In this document: positions 1 to 8,641 of the stretch, piece by piece
How the letters are laid out: each line of letters begins with the position of its first letter
Position numbering within the stretch: position 1 is the first letter of the stretch
Assembly: GCF_004331465.1 (NCBI RefSeq)
Contig: NZ_SJKB01000022.1
Coordinates: forward strand, 35,098-99,097
Direction of reading: 5' to 3'
Length of the DNA stretch: 64,000 nucleotides
Source of the DNA: Kribbella pittospori
GTDB taxonomy: Bacteria; Actinomycetota; Actinomycetes; Propionibacteriales; Kribbellaceae
Position numbers and translations under genes: made by a program
Notes under the pieces: generated by a model
What the model was told of the DNA's origin: nothing
The model's input: the letters and a program-made list of their open reading frames with translations, nothing else
The model's database searches: none

Positions 1-1135
1 CGTGACCGTAGCCGTCGTTCACCAGCTTGAAGTGGTTGAGATCGCAGAACAGCACGGCACCGGGCCGGCCTGACGCGCGGGTCCGCTCCAGCACGGCGGT
101 GAAGCGGTGCTGGAGCAGGCGGCGGTTGGGCAGGCCGGTCAGCGGGTCGTGTGCGGCGTGGTGGCGCAGTTCGCGTTCGGCGTCCTTGCGGGCGGTCACG
201 TCGTCGATCTGGATCAGCAGGATCCGCGGCAGCCCCGCGCCCTGGTCGACGATCGCCGCCGTACCGCCGAGCCAGATCTCGTTGCCGCCGGGCTGGGTGA
301 AGATCCGCTCGAACCGGTACGAGCTGTTGCCTCGGGCAAGTTCTTCGAGTTCGCGCCGGGACTGGGCCGGCTCCTCGTCGCGGAGGAAGTCCACCATCGG
401 TACGCCGACGAGCTGGTCGACGGCGTACCCCGTGATCCGGCAGAAGGCGTCGTTCACCCGCAGGATCCGGCCCGCCTCGGACCCGTCGAAGGCGATCGTG
501 GCCATCCCGTTGCCGGCGCCCTCGAACACCATCCGGAACGTCGTCTCGCTCGCCTCGAGCCGGGTCTTCTCGGCCAGCAACTGATCGGTCAGCCGAGCCT
601 TGTCGATCGCCAGCCCGGCCTGGGTGGCGAAGATCTCCAGCAACTCCCGGTGGATCGGGCCTGGCCGCCGCTGGTCCTCCGGCAGGTCGACCGCCAGCAT
701 CCCGACCAACTCGCCGTCGGACGAGTGCAGCGGCGCGAACAACGCGTCCAGCGGATGCCAGGCGGCCGGGTCGTCCGACACAGGTACGTCGGGCACCCAG
801 CCGATGACCTCGCCCTCGGGCAGGCGCTCGTGCGGAACGAAGCGCAGGCCGCCCCACTTGTCCGCGATGGCGAACTCGGCGTCGAAGATGTCCGCCGCGC
901 TCACTGTGCCGAGCAGGGCTTCCCGCGCCTCCGGCGAGCCGGCCACCGCGATCACCTCGAACTTGCCGTCCGGGTGCCGCAGGTTCAGTACGGCGATGCC
1001 GAAGCCGAGCCCGTCCACCACGCCGTCGACGACCGCCTGCAGCGTCTCGGCCAGGCTCCGCCCCGCACCCATCCGCGCGCTCACCTCGTACAGGCGGCGG
1101 ATGGCCGTCAGCCGGACCGTAGGCTCCTTCTGCAC
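1..1135 (-). CDS. Sensory diguanylate cyclase, GAF-PAS-GGDEF, 3' end outside window
   Basis: Would make cyclic di-GMP from two GTP in response to a bound signal. About 378 codons are present: a GAF-like sensor (about residues 20-165), a PAS domain (about 190-320, with a VNDAFCRITGY core), then the first part of a GGDEF domain (HDPLTGLPNR followed by FCDLNHFKLVNDGYGH, which carries the first metal aspartate). The frame runs off the left edge, so the GGDEF signature itself cannot be checked. The GTG start is chosen because a TACGCT -10 box (1142-1147) ends 6 nt before it, which fits a leaderless mRNA. Domain calls are from recognised motifs; ligand unknown. Confidence 0.85.
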   Translation of the reverse strand, partial: MQKEPTVRLTAIRRLYEVSARMGAGRSLAETLQAVVDGVVDGLGFGIAVLNLRHPDGKFEVIAVAGSPEAREALLGTVSAADIFDAEFAIADKWGGLRFVPHERLPEGEVIGWVPDVPVSDDPAAWHPLDALFAPLHSSDGELVGMLAVDLPEDQRRPGPIHRELLEIFATQAGLAIDKARLTDQLLAEKTRLEASETTFRMVFEGAGNGMATIAFDGSEAGRILRVNDAFCRITGYAVDQLVGVPMVDFLRDEEPAQSRRELEELARGNSSYRFERIFTQPGGNEIWLGGTAAIVDQGAGLPRILLIQIDDVTARKDAERELRHHAAHDPLTGLPNRRLLQHRFTAVLERTRASGRPGAVLFCDLNHFKLVNDGYGH

Positions 1136-1175
1136 GGATCGAGCGTAAACCGATCTCACCAGCAGTGAGCGGTCG

Positions 1176-1196
1176 TAACCGGATCTGATCCGGTTA
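1176..1196. promoter_or_regulatory. 21-bp perfect palindrome upstream of the GGDEF gene
   Basis: Two 10-bp arms (TAACCGGATC / GATCCGGTTA) around a single T. It sits about 40-60 bp upstream of the GGDEF start, a reasonable place for an operator, but also just after the stop of the next gene, so it could act as a hairpin. A smaller dyad CCGGTT-CAG-AACCGG (1221-1235) overlaps that stop codon. Confidence 0.4.
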
Positions 1197-1225
1197 AGCG
1201 TTTGTCTCCGGACACCAAGCCCGGT

Positions 1226-1981
1226 TCAGAACCGGAGTTCGGTCAGGCCTCGGTAGCTGCGTTCGGCGGAGTGCCAGGCGTCGGTGGGCTTGTCGTGCTC
1301 GACCAGCCACTGCTCGACGCCACCCTCGGAGGCGTGTGCGAACATCGCGCCGAAGTCGAGCTTGCCGGCACCGACGTCCTCCCACGACCCGTCCGCGGCC
1401 ATGTCCTTCACGTGCAGCGCCGGGAACCGGCCCGGGTGCTCCTGGAAGTACTTCGCCGGGTCCTGGCCGCCCTCGACCGCCCAGTACAGGTCGAACTCGA
1501 ACCCGAGCAGTTCCGGATCCACGTCGAGCAGGATGTCGAACAGGATCTGCCCGTCGACCGAGGCGAAGTCGCGCCCGTGGTTGTGGAACAGCAGCTTCAG
1601 CCCGGCATCACGGGCGGCCTTGCCGGCCTCGGTGAACGCGGCAGCCGCCGTACGGAAACCCTCCACCGAATGCAGCTCGGAGGGAATCGACGGTACGACG
1701 ACCCACTTGCCGCCCAGCGTCTTGACGCCGGCCAGTGCGCTGTCCCAGTCGTCCGCCATCCGGGTGTACCCGACGTGCTCGAGCACGATCGACAGCCCGG
1801 CGTCGTCCGCGAAGGACCGGATCTCCTCGGCGCTGTGGTCGAACCGCCCGCTCACCCCGATCGTGCGATATCCGATCCCGGCGAGGCGCTTGAGCGTCCC
1901 CGGGTAGTCCTCGGCCAGCACGTCGCGCATCGTGTAGAGGTGCATGCCGATGCCGTCGGCGGGAATGGTCCGGTCACTCAT
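1226..1981 (-). CDS. Sugar phosphate isomerase/epimerase (AP-endonuclease 2-type TIM barrel)
   Basis: A 251-residue single-domain TIM barrel of the xylose isomerase-like family, which rearranges or epimerises sugars or keto-sugars with a divalent metal. Family-like motifs are visible: IVLEHVG, LLFHNHGRDF, GFEFDLYWAVEGG and LHVKDM supply the usual Glu/Asp/His metal ligands at barrel strand ends. The ATG follows an AGGAG ribosome site with 9 nt spacing. It is the last gene of a leftward operon (cupin, Gfo/Idh, DUF993, second TIM barrel) and follows its neighbour after 24 bp. Substrate is not predictable; the company of an oxidoreductase and DUF993 suggests a keto-sugar or cyclitol pathway. Confidence 0.85.
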   Translation of the reverse strand: MSDRTIPADGIGMHLYTMRDVLAEDYPGTLKRLAGIGYRTIGVSGRFDHSAEEIRSFADDAGLSIVLEHVGYTRMADDWDSALAGVKTLGGKWVVVPSIPSELHSVEGFRTAAAAFTEAGKAARDAGLKLLFHNHGRDFASVDGQILFDILLDVDPELLGFEFDLYWAVEGGQDPAKYFQEHPGRFPALHVKDMAADGSWEDVGAGKLDFGAMFAHASEGGVEQWLVEHDKPTDAWHSAERSYRGLTELRF

Positions 1982-2005
1982 ACGGTCAGCTCCTGATGTC
2001 GAAGG

Positions 2006-2821
2006 TCAGATGACGTGTTCCCGATACCGCGCGAGCGCCAGGTCGAAGACCTGCTGCCCTGGTGCGTCCCACAGCTTCTGGTTGAAGATCTCCACCTCGA
2101 TCGGCCCGTCGTACCCGGCCGCGTCGCAGGCCTCGCGGAGGCGGCGCAGCTCGATCGAGCCGTCGCCCATCATGCCCCGGCCGAGCAGCGTGTCCTCCGG
2201 CAGCGGAACGACCCAGTCGCTCACCTGGTAGGACAGGATCCGCTCACCCGCGCGCTCGATCTGCCGGTAGACGTCCGCGTCCCACCACAGGTGGTAGGCA
2301 TCGACGATCACGCCGACCTGCGACGCCGGGAACTGCTCGGCGAGGTCAAGCGCACCTGACAGCGACGACACCACACACCGGTCGGAGCAGAACATCGGAT
2401 GCAACGGCTCGACCGCGAGCTTCACCCCGCGTTCCGTTGCGTACGGCGCCAGCTCGGCCAGCCCGTCGCGGACCATCGAGCGCGCGCCGTCGAGGTCGCG
2501 CGAGCCCGCCGGCAGACCGCCGCTGACGAGCACCAGCACCGAGGTCCCGATGGTGGCGGCCTCGTCGATCGCGCGACGGTTGTCCTCGATCTTCGCCTTG
2601 CGCTCCGCTGGATCCGTGCTGGTGAAGAATCCGCTGCGGCACAGCGACGACACCTTGAGTCCGGCATCCGCGACGAGCCGGGCGGCCTTGTCGACGCCGT
2701 ACTCCTGGATCGGTTCGCGCCACAGCCCGATCCACGACAGCTCGGCCTTGGCGCTGGCCGCGACGACATCCTCGAGCGGCCAGTACTTCGTCGTCGCCTG
2801 GTTCAGGCTGTAGCGATTCAC
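2006..2821 (-). CDS. Sugar phosphate isomerase/epimerase (TIM barrel), second in operon
   Basis: A 271-residue TIM-barrel isomerase/epimerase, only distantly like its downstream neighbour. Motifs include VNRYSLNQATTKYWPLEDVV at the N-terminus, KLAVEPLHPMF (metal Glu), VGVIVDAYHLWWD (Asp/His) and PIEVEIFNQ (C-terminal Glu). The frame is open further upstream, but GTG at 2821 is chosen because it overlaps the DUF993 stop by 4 bp (GTGA), the same coupling seen at the other junctions of this operon. Known family members isomerise sugars or inososes; substrate here is unknown. Confidence 0.85.
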   Translation of the reverse strand: MNRYSLNQATTKYWPLEDVVAASAKAELSWIGLWREPIQEYGVDKAARLVADAGLKVSSLCRSGFFTSTDPAERKAKIEDNRRAIDEAATIGTSVLVLVSGGLPAGSRDLDGARSMVRDGLAELAPYATERGVKLAVEPLHPMFCSDRCVVSSLSGALDLAEQFPASQVGVIVDAYHLWWDADVYRQIERAGERILSYQVSDWVVPLPEDTLLGRGMMGDGSIELRRLREACDAAGYDGPIEVEIFNQKLWDAPGQQVFDLALARYREHVI

Positions 2822-4161
2822 GCGTCGACTCCACCCACCCGCAGCAACTGCCCGAACCGCTGAACGGCAAGCTCCGGATTCGTCAGTACGCCGGCCTGAT
2901 CGGCGAGCCGGAAGGTGTCGGCCAGGTGCGGTAGCGACCGGCCGGTCTGCAGGCCACCCACCATCGAGAACCCGGGCTGGTGCCCGTTCAGCCAAGCCAG
3001 AAAGGCGATCCCGGTCTTGTAGTAGTACGTCGGCGCCGAGAAGATCTGCCGCGCGAGCGGGACTGTCGGTGCGAAGACGCGGTCGTAGGTGTCCAGGTCG
3101 CCGTCGTCCAGCGCCTTCAGTGCCGCCGCGGCGGCGGGCGCGATCGCGGCGAAGATCCCGAGCAGCGCGTCGCTGTGGCGGTCGTCGTCGCCGCGGATCA
3201 GCTCTGGGTAGTTGAAGTCGTCGCCGGTGTACAGGCGGACACCCTCGGGCAGACGGTTGCGCAGGGCAACTTCACGCGAAGCATCCAGCAGTGAGACCTT
3301 GATCCCGTCCACCTTTGTCACATTGTCTGCAATCAGATCGACGACGACATCCGCGGCGGTGTCGAGTGAGTCGCTGCCCCAGTAGCCGTCGAGCGCCGGA
3401 TCGAACATCGACCCGAGCCAGTGCAGGATCACCGGGCGGGTCGATTGACCCACCAGCCGGTCGTAGACCTTCCGGTAGTCGTCAGGCGACTCGGCCGCAG
3501 CACACAACGCCCGACTAGCCATCAGAATCGGCTGCGCCCCGACCTCCTCGGCAAGACCGAGCTGCTCTTCGTACGCAGCAATCACCGCGTCCAACGCGTG
3601 GGCGCCGCCGGTGGGTCGGCCCGCGGCGGTCAGCTGATCTGTCCCAACCCCAACCGCGATCCGCCCGTCCGGCGCCTCGGCCGCGGACCTCCGAATCAGC
3701 TCCTGCGTCGCCGCCCAGTCCAGCCCCATCCCACGCTGCGCGGTATCCATAGCCTCAGCCACCGACAACCCCAGCGACCAAAGATGCCGCCGAAACTCCA
3801 GCGTGTGCTCCCAATCAACCACCGCAGGCGCACCCGGCGAGTTGTCCCCCAACGGATCCGCCACCACATGCGCAGCCGCAAACGCCAACCGCCTCGTCGC
3901 CGGAGCGTAGTTGCCCCGAGCAACCGGCGTACCAACCAGCCGGTACGTCTCCAACCGCCCAGCGGCCGAGGCGCCCCCGCCGACACCATCCCGGCGACCT
4001 TCGCCCGGCCCCCCACCGCCCGCCCGCTCGCTCTCCAGCCGCCCAGCGGCCGAAGCTCCACCGCCACCGATCGCCCGGCGGCTCTCCAACCCACCACCGG
4101 TCGCGGAGCCGGCCGGCGAGCCGGCTCCGCGACCGGTCGGCAGGAGGATCTCGAGTGTCAC
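2818..4161 (-). CDS. DUF993 / dihydrodipicolinate synthase-like protein with N-terminal low-complexity insertion
   Basis: A 447-residue protein of the DUF993 family, a class I aldolase-like (DapA superfamily) TIM barrel found in actinobacterial sugar operons. Family signatures AFAAAHVVADPLGDN, VDWEHTLEFRRHLWSLGL and AEAMDTAQRGMGLDW are intact. The N-terminus is odd: between the usual opening (VTLEILLPT) and ETYRLVG lie about 60 Gly/Ala/Arg/Glu-rich residues holding two copies of ASAAGRLE, and the DNA there contains a perfect 18-bp inverted repeat. Family members normally lack this segment (recollection of the family, not a search). GTG start overlaps the upstream Gfo/Idh stop by 4 bp. Reaction unknown; retro-aldol cleavage of a keto acid is a fair guess. 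Confidence 0.8.
   Translation of the reverse strand: MTLEILLPTGRGAGSPAGSATGGGLESRRAIGGGGASAAGRLESERAGGGGPGEGRRDGVGGGASAAGRLETYRLVGTPVARGNYAPATRRLAFAAAHVVADPLGDNSPGAPAVVDWEHTLEFRRHLWSLGLSVAEAMDTAQRGMGLDWAATQELIRRSAAEAPDGRIAVGVGTDQLTAAGRPTGGAHALDAVIAAYEEQLGLAEEVGAQPILMASRALCAAAESPDDYRKVYDRLVGQSTRPVILHWLGSMFDPALDGYWGSDSLDTAADVVVDLIADNVTKVDGIKVSLLDASREVALRNRLPEGVRLYTGDDFNYPELIRGDDDRHSDALLGIFAAIAPAAAAALKALDDGDLDTYDRVFAPTVPLARQIFSAPTYYYKTGIAFLAWLNGHQPGFSMVGGLQTGRSLPHLADTFRLADQAGVLTNPELAVQRFGQLLRVGGVDA
3949..4056. repeat. Two 24-bp direct repeats inside the DUF993 gene
   Basis: Copies at 3949-3972 and 4033-4056 match at 22 of 24 positions, lie 84 bp (28 codons) apart and both encode ASAAGRLE on the minus strand. 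In-frame spacing explains why the reading frame survived the duplication. Confidence 0.8.
4096..4137. repeat. Perfect 18-bp inverted repeat within DUF993 coding sequence
   Basis: Arms ACCGGTCGCGGAGCCGGC (4096-4113) and its exact complement (4120-4137) flank a 6-nt loop. The 42-bp unit equals 14 codons and lies just after the ninth codon, so it could have inserted without breaking the frame. It could also fold in the mRNA near the start codon and affect translation. Confidence 0.85.
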
Positions 4162-5321
4162 AGGTGGCCGCCGAGGTCCAGGGCGGGGACTTCGAGTTTG
4201 CGGCCTTCGCGCCAGGACTGCAGGCCCAGCTCGGCCAGTTGCACGCCCTTGGCGGCTTCGACGAAGTCCCAGGTGAAGGGGGCGTCGTCGACCACGTGGC
4301 GCAGGAACATCTCCCACTGCACCTTGAAGCCGTTGTCGAACACCTCGTTGTCCGGCACCGTCGCCCACTGGTCGCGGAACTTCTCGGTGGCCGGCAGGTC
4401 CGGGTTCCACACCGGCTTCGGCGTCGCGGACCTGTGCTGAGCCCGGCAGTTCCGCAACCCCGCGACCGCGGAGCCCTCGGTCCCGTCCACATGGAACTCG
4501 ACCAACTCGTCGCGGAACACCCGAGTCGCCCAGGACGAGTTCATCTGCGCGATGATCCCGCCCTCCAGTTCGAAGATGCCGTACGCCGAGTCGTCCGCGG
4601 TGGCGGCGTACTCGTTGCCTTGCTCGTCGACCCGGGTCGGGATGTGGGTCGCGCCCTGGCAGTACACCGACTTGACCTGGCCGAAGGTCTGGTCGAGCAC
4701 ATACCGCCAGTGGCAGAACATGTCGAGGATGATGCCGCCGCCCTCTTCGAGCTTGTAGTTCCAGGACGGCCGCTGCGCTTCCTGCCAGTCACCCTCGAAG
4801 ACCCAGTAGCCGAAGTCGCCGCGGACCGAGAGGATCCGGCCGAAGAACCCGCCGTCGACGAGTCGCTTGAGCTTCCGCAGGCCGGGCAGCGACAGCTTGT
4901 CCTGGACGATGCCGTTCTTCAGCCCGGCGTCCCGGACCAGCCGGGCCAGGTCGATCGCCGCGTCCAGGCTCTCCGCGATCGGCTTCTCGCAGTAGATCGC
5001 CTTGCCCGCTTCGACGGCGGCGCGGACGCCCTTCTCCCGGAGTTGGGTCAGAGACGAGTCGAAGTAGATCTCGACGTCCGGCTCGGCGAGTGCCTCGGAC
5101 AGGTCGGTGGTCCACCGGGTCAGGCCGTGCTGCTCGGCGATCCGGCGCAGCTTCAGCTCGTTGCGGCCGACCAGGATCGGCTCGGGGATGATCATGGTTC
5201 CGTCGGCGGCGGGCAGGCCGCCCTGCTCGCGGATCGCCACGATGGAACGCTCGAGGTGCTGGCGCAGGCCCATCCGGCCGGTGACGCCGTTCATCACGAT
5301 GCCGACGCGTCGCTCGTTCAC
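4158..5321 (-). CDS. Gfo/Idh/MocA family oxidoreductase
   Basis: A 387-residue NAD(P)-dependent dehydrogenase of sugars or cyclitols. The N-terminal Rossmann region begins RRVGIVMNGVTGRMG; the family motif appears as IYCEKPIAESLDAA (EKP lysine), and the C-terminal half carries the GFO_IDH_C beta-sheet region (GGGIILDMFCHWRYVLD). GTG at 5321 is chosen over an upstream ATG: it has an AGAGG ribosome site and overlaps the cupin stop by 4 bp. The stop in turn overlaps the DUF993 start. Together with the isomerases it probably oxidises a ring or chain hydroxyl to a ketone; substrate unknown. Confidence 0.85.
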   Translation of the reverse strand: MNERRVGIVMNGVTGRMGLRQHLERSIVAIREQGGLPAADGTMIIPEPILVGRNELKLRRIAEQHGLTRWTTDLSEALAEPDVEIYFDSSLTQLREKGVRAAVEAGKAIYCEKPIAESLDAAIDLARLVRDAGLKNGIVQDKLSLPGLRKLKRLVDGGFFGRILSVRGDFGYWVFEGDWQEAQRPSWNYKLEEGGGIILDMFCHWRYVLDQTFGQVKSVYCQGATHIPTRVDEQGNEYAATADDSAYGIFELEGGIIAQMNSSWATRVFRDELVEFHVDGTEGSAVAGLRNCRAQHRSATPKPVWNPDLPATEKFRDQWATVPDNEVFDNGFKVQWEMFLRHVVDDAPFTWDFVEAAKGVQLAELGLQSWREGRKLEVPALDLGGHL

Positions 5322-6067
5322 TGTTCTGCCTCTCGCGAAGAAATGTCGTAGGTGTCGAGGCGACCGCACATGCCATGCAGGCCGAACTCGGTGGGGGCGG
5401 GTAGTTCGTGGAGTTCAGCGGCCTGTAGGTGTGGCGCCGTACCGGCTTCGAGTGCATCGAGGGCGGCGCCGGTCTGCTCGGCCAGCCGGCGAGCGCCCTG
5501 TTCCCAGCGGCGGCGCCAGTCCGGCAGTTGCGGCTGGACGATCCGGATCGCCGCCGCGTAAAAGTCGTCCAGCGCGGGCGGCCCATCGGTTTCGTAGGAC
5601 TCCCGCAGTACGGCGAAGCCGTCGAGCGCGAGGTTGCGCCGCGCCATCGCGGACGAGGTCCGATCGTCACCCTCGCCGGTGAGACTGGTCGCCTTGAGAT
5701 AGGTCTCGCGGTCCGTCAGGTGCTCCGGCGGCAACGTCAGTACGGCGTCGCCGGCCTCGGGGAGCCCCGAGTTCGACATCAACGCCAGGATCTGGAGACC
5801 GCCGCCGTTGACCAGCCGGTGAATCGTCCCGGGGTCGAACCAGACCACAGCGCCGGCCTGGAGCGGGGTCTCGGCGAAGCCCTTGGGGTTCAGTGTCTGG
5901 ACCGAGCCGGACCCGGCGACGACGTAGTACCCCTCGGAGCAGGCCAGGTGCACGTGCGGGGAGCCGCCGGCCGAACCGTCCGGGGTTTGGAGGTCGTACA
6001 CCTTCAGCAACGAGATGCCGATGCCGCCCGGCAGCGCCGCGGCCGGGCCAGGTCCGAACTCGCACAT
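5318..6067 (-). CDS. Cupin domain protein, first gene of the leftward sugar operon
   Basis: A 249-residue protein whose first half is a cupin (about residues 20-120): SPHVHLACSEGYYVVAGSG and WFDPGTIHRLVN contribute the His/Glu metal-binding positions. The second half is helical (about 125-249) and I do not recognise it. The ATG has an AGGGGAGG ribosome site; a longer frame to 6139 is rejected because it would run through the operator-like site upstream. Cupins in such operons are often sugar or sugar-phosphate isomerases or binding proteins; that role is inference. Confidence 0.75.
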   Translation of the reverse strand: MCEFGPGPAAALPGGIGISLLKVYDLQTPDGSAGGSPHVHLACSEGYYVVAGSGSVQTLNPKGFAETPLQAGAVVWFDPGTIHRLVNGGGLQILALMSNSGLPEAGDAVLTLPPEHLTDRETYLKATSLTGEGDDRTSSAMARRNLALDGFAVLRESYETDGPPALDDFYAAAIRIVQPQLPDWRRRWEQGARRLAEQTGAALDALEAGTAPHLQAAELHELPAPTEFGLHGMCGRLDTYDISSREAEQ

Positions 6068-6090
6068 CGCTGCCTCCCCTCGTGAGCCTG

Positions 6091-6104
6091 GGAAAGGGCT
6101 TTCC
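6091..6104. promoter_or_regulatory. LacI-type operator candidate upstream of the cupin operon
   Basis: GGAAAG-GG-CTTTCC, 24 bp upstream of the cupin start, matches the GGAAAGCGCTTTCC style of LacI-family operators. A poorer copy (GGAAAGCG...) lies at about 6158. The only LacI gene in the window is 26 kb away, so the cognate repressor is unknown. Confidence 0.5.
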
Positions 6105-6209
6105 GAGGCCTGTGGCCGCCACTTTAGGTGGGCCTTCACGACGAGTCAAGCCGTCACGGAAAGCGATGTCCGACCACATCCGGTCAGCACACTCAGAGCG
6201 AGATGGACG

Positions 6210-7619
6210 TCACTTCAAGGTGCGAACCGAGGCGACTGCGGCCGCCCACTCGGCTCGGCGGCCCGCTCGCGCAGCGGCGTCGACGGCCGGCTCGAAGCTG
6301 CGGTAGCGGCGCTGGGCGGCCCAGCCGGTGCAGGCGCCGAGAGTGGTCCAGGCGAGTTCGGCGACGCCGAGGGCCGAGATCTCGGCGACATCGGCGGCTT
6401 CGACGGGGTGACCGAGGAGGTCGGCCTGGGTCTGCATGAGGAGATTCGAGACAGTCGCGCCCCCGTCTGCGCGCAGGCGTCCAGGCGTGCCCGGGATGGT
6501 GTCGGTGACGTCGCAGATCTGGTGAGCGACAGCGTCGACGCAGGCGCGGGCCAGGTGCGCGCGAGTCGTGGAGCTGCTCATTCCAGTGATCGCCGCCCGC
6601 GCAGCGCGGTCCCAGTGCGGGGCTCCGAGGCCGGCGAATGCCGGCACGAGGCTCACTCCGCCGGCGTCGGGCACAGTCGCCGCGAGTTCGATCAACGCGC
6701 CGACGTCCGGCAGGCCGAGCATGGTGGCAGTCCAGGCGAGCGCGGCACCCGACGAGACGATGTTCCCCTCGAGCGCGTACAGCGGCCGGTCCGTCAGCCA
6801 CGCCAGCGTGCACCCGTCCGCCACGAACTCGTCGACCGGCGTCATCACCGACGACCCGGTTCCGTACGTCGCCTTGATCATCCCGGCCTGCGTGCAGCCC
6901 TGCCCGTACATCGCTGCATGCGAATCCGCCAGCACCGCAACGATCGGGATCCCGTCCGGAAGCCCTGGAACCCCTGCGGTGACGCCGAATCCGGCGTTCG
7001 AAGGTCGCACGTCGGGCAGAACGGATCGAGGTACGCCGAAGGCCTCGAGCAGTGCCGGGGACCAGCCAAACTCGAGTACGTCGTACAGCAAGGTCCGCGA
7101 GGCATTGCCCGCATCGGTCAGGTGCTCACGGCAACCAGTCAGCCGATGGATCAGCCACGAGTCCACGGTGCCCACCCGATCGGCATCCGTGTGGTCGAGC
7201 AGCCAGCGGAGCTTCGGTGCCGAGAACATCGCGTCCACCCGCAACCCGGTCCGCGCGCGCACAAGCGTGTCCAAGTCGTCCGGGAGCGACGAACACCACG
7301 ACGTCGTACGCACGTCCTGCCAACCGATCACCGGTCCCACGGCCTCGCCGGTACGACGGTCCCAGCCGACCACCGATTCACGCTGTGTCGACAATCCGAT
7401 CCCGGTGATCTCGACCGGCTCCGCGGCGGCGAGACACGACGAGATCGCCGCGAGCACGCTGCGCCACAGGTTGTCGGCATCCTGCTCGGCCCAGCCGGGC
7501 TGCGGAGCCGAGAGTCCGACCGGCGCGGACCCGGTGGCCAGCACGCTTCCGTCGGCACTCACCAGGACGGCCTTCGAGTTCGTGGTGCCCTGGTCCACCG
7601 CGAGTACGGCCGGCGCCAT
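6210..7619 (-). CDS. FGGY-family carbohydrate kinase
   Basis: A 469-residue cytoplasmic ATP-dependent sugar kinase. FGGY N-terminal lobe begins AVDQGTTNSKAVLV (phosphate-binding loop), with STQRESVVGWDRRTG and GWQDVRT motifs; the C-terminal lobe has YGTGSSVMTP and LRADGGATVSNLLMQ, the family signature for ATP binding. The ATG follows GGAGGG with 6 nt spacing. It is divergent from the nucleoside hydrolase gene and upstream of the cupin operon in the same direction. Glycerol, xylulose, apulose and erythritol kinases share this fold; beside a split transketolase, a ketose such as apulose or xylulose is a plausible substrate. Confidence 0.85.
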   Translation of the reverse strand: MAPAVLAVDQGTTNSKAVLVSADGSVLATGSAPVGLSAPQPGWAEQDADNLWRSVLAAISSCLAAAEPVEITGIGLSTQRESVVGWDRRTGEAVGPVIGWQDVRTTSWCSSLPDDLDTLVRARTGLRVDAMFSAPKLRWLLDHTDADRVGTVDSWLIHRLTGCREHLTDAGNASRTLLYDVLEFGWSPALLEAFGVPRSVLPDVRPSNAGFGVTAGVPGLPDGIPIVAVLADSHAAMYGQGCTQAGMIKATYGTGSSVMTPVDEFVADGCTLAWLTDRPLYALEGNIVSSGAALAWTATMLGLPDVGALIELAATVPDAGGVSLVPAFAGLGAPHWDRAARAAITGMSSSTTRAHLARACVDAVAHQICDVTDTIPGTPGRLRADGGATVSNLLMQTQADLLGHPVEAADVAEISALGVAELAWTTLGACTGWAAQRRYRSFEPAVDAAARAGRRAEWAAAVASVRTLK

Positions 7620-7711
7620 CGATCGCCCTCCAAGTCAGACAACTTTCAATCGAGCCCTTGACGGGACTCTAGCGTCGTGGCGACACTCATGGCGACAGAT
7701 TATGCAGTGGT

Positions 7712-7723
7712 GAATATCTATTC
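7712..7723. promoter_or_regulatory. Dyad GAATA-TC-TATTC in the divergent kinase/hydrolase promoter region
   Basis: A short perfect dyad in an AT-rich patch of the 128-bp divergent spacer. It could be the operator of the SorC-type regulator encoded at 12.7 kb. Short arms and a single copy keep this tentative. Confidence 0.3.
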
Positions 7724-7747
7724 GAGCAGCGACGGAGGTCGACACAG

Positions 7748-8641
7748 GTGAAGCCGAGCAGACGCCGGGTGATCATCAACACCGACGCCAAGAACGAGGC
7801 CGACGACCAGTTCGCGATTGTGCATGGGCTGTTGTCGCCCACGTTCGACATCCGCGGGCTGATTCCCGCGCACTTCGGCACCCGCCGGTCGGACCGCAGC
7901 ATGGAGGAGTCCCGCGAGGAGATCGACCTCCTGCTCGACCTGCTGGACCTGACCGGCAAGGTGCCGGTGGCGAACGGGGCCCCGACCGGCATCGCGGACG
8001 AGCAGACCCCGCTGGACTCGCCCGGTGCGCAGCTGATCATCGAGGAGTCCAAGCTGGCCTCGAAGGACGACCCGCTGTTCGTCTCGTTCCTGGGCCCGCT
8101 CACCGACATGGCCTCGGCGATCCTGCTCGACCCGGCGATCGTGGACCGGGACGTGATCGTGATCTGGATCGGCGGACGTGGCTACCAGGGCCACAGCGCG
8201 GACCACCGGATGGAGTTCAACCTGTCGAACGACATCCACGCCGCGAACGTGGTCTTCGGCTCCGGCATGACGGTGTGGCAGGTCACCAGCGATGTCTATA
8301 CCAAGGTCTCGGTGAGCTATGCCGAGCTCGAGGAGAAGATCGGCGACGCCGGTCCACTCGGCAAGTACCTGATCGACCAGTTGGTCGAGTGGAACGCCAC
8401 CTGGCACGGCGAGCCGATCGAGTCCCGCTCCCTCGGCGACTCGCCGGCCATTTCGCTGATGCTCTACCCGCACAGCGGCAACTTCCGGGTCCGGCCGGCG
8501 CCGCGCTTCGGTGTCGACGGTTGGTACCTGCCCGGCACCGACAACCCCATCCACGTGTGCGAACTGGTCGACGTCCGCTTCCTGCTCGAGGACATGTTCG
8601 CCAAGATCCGCCGCTTCGCCCGCCAAAGGAGCACGTCATGA
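7748..8641 (+). CDS. Nucleoside hydrolase-like protein (IUNH family)
   Basis: A 297-residue protein of the inosine-uridine preferring nucleoside hydrolase superfamily, which cleaves N-ribosidic bonds using Ca2+. The N-terminal aspartate cluster appears as INTDAKNEADDQFAI (canonical DxDxxxDD), followed by ANGAPTG and FVSFLGPLTDMASAIL, and RMEFNLSNDIHAA for the distal Asn/Asp ligands. GTG start with GGAGG ribosome site 9 nt upstream. In a sugar catabolic operon it may act on a nucleoside-like or glycoside substrate and release the sugar that the isomerase and kinase then use. Its stop overlaps the next small frame by 4 bp. Confidence 0.8.
   Translation: MKPSRRRVIINTDAKNEADDQFAIVHGLLSPTFDIRGLIPAHFGTRRSDRSMEESREEIDLLLDLLDLTGKVPVANGAPTGIADEQTPLDSPGAQLIIEESKLASKDDPLFVSFLGPLTDMASAILLDPAIVDRDVIVIWIGGRGYQGHSADHRMEFNLSNDIHAANVVFGSGMTVWQVTSDVYTKVSVSYAELEEKIGDAGPLGKYLIDQLVEWNATWHGEPIESRSLGDSPAISLMLYPHSGNFRVRPAPRFGVDGWYLPGTDNPIHVCELVDVRFLLEDMFAKIRRFARQRSTS

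Noticed and set aside
27..1168. Plus-strand frames of 185-353 codons at the left edge.
   Set aside because: The minus strand encodes a coherent GAF-PAS-GGDEF protein there, so these are antisense shadows.
2980..5351. Several long plus-strand frames opposite the sugar operon.
   Set aside because: All are shadows of the DUF993 and Gfo/Idh genes, without ribosome sites or recognisable sequence.
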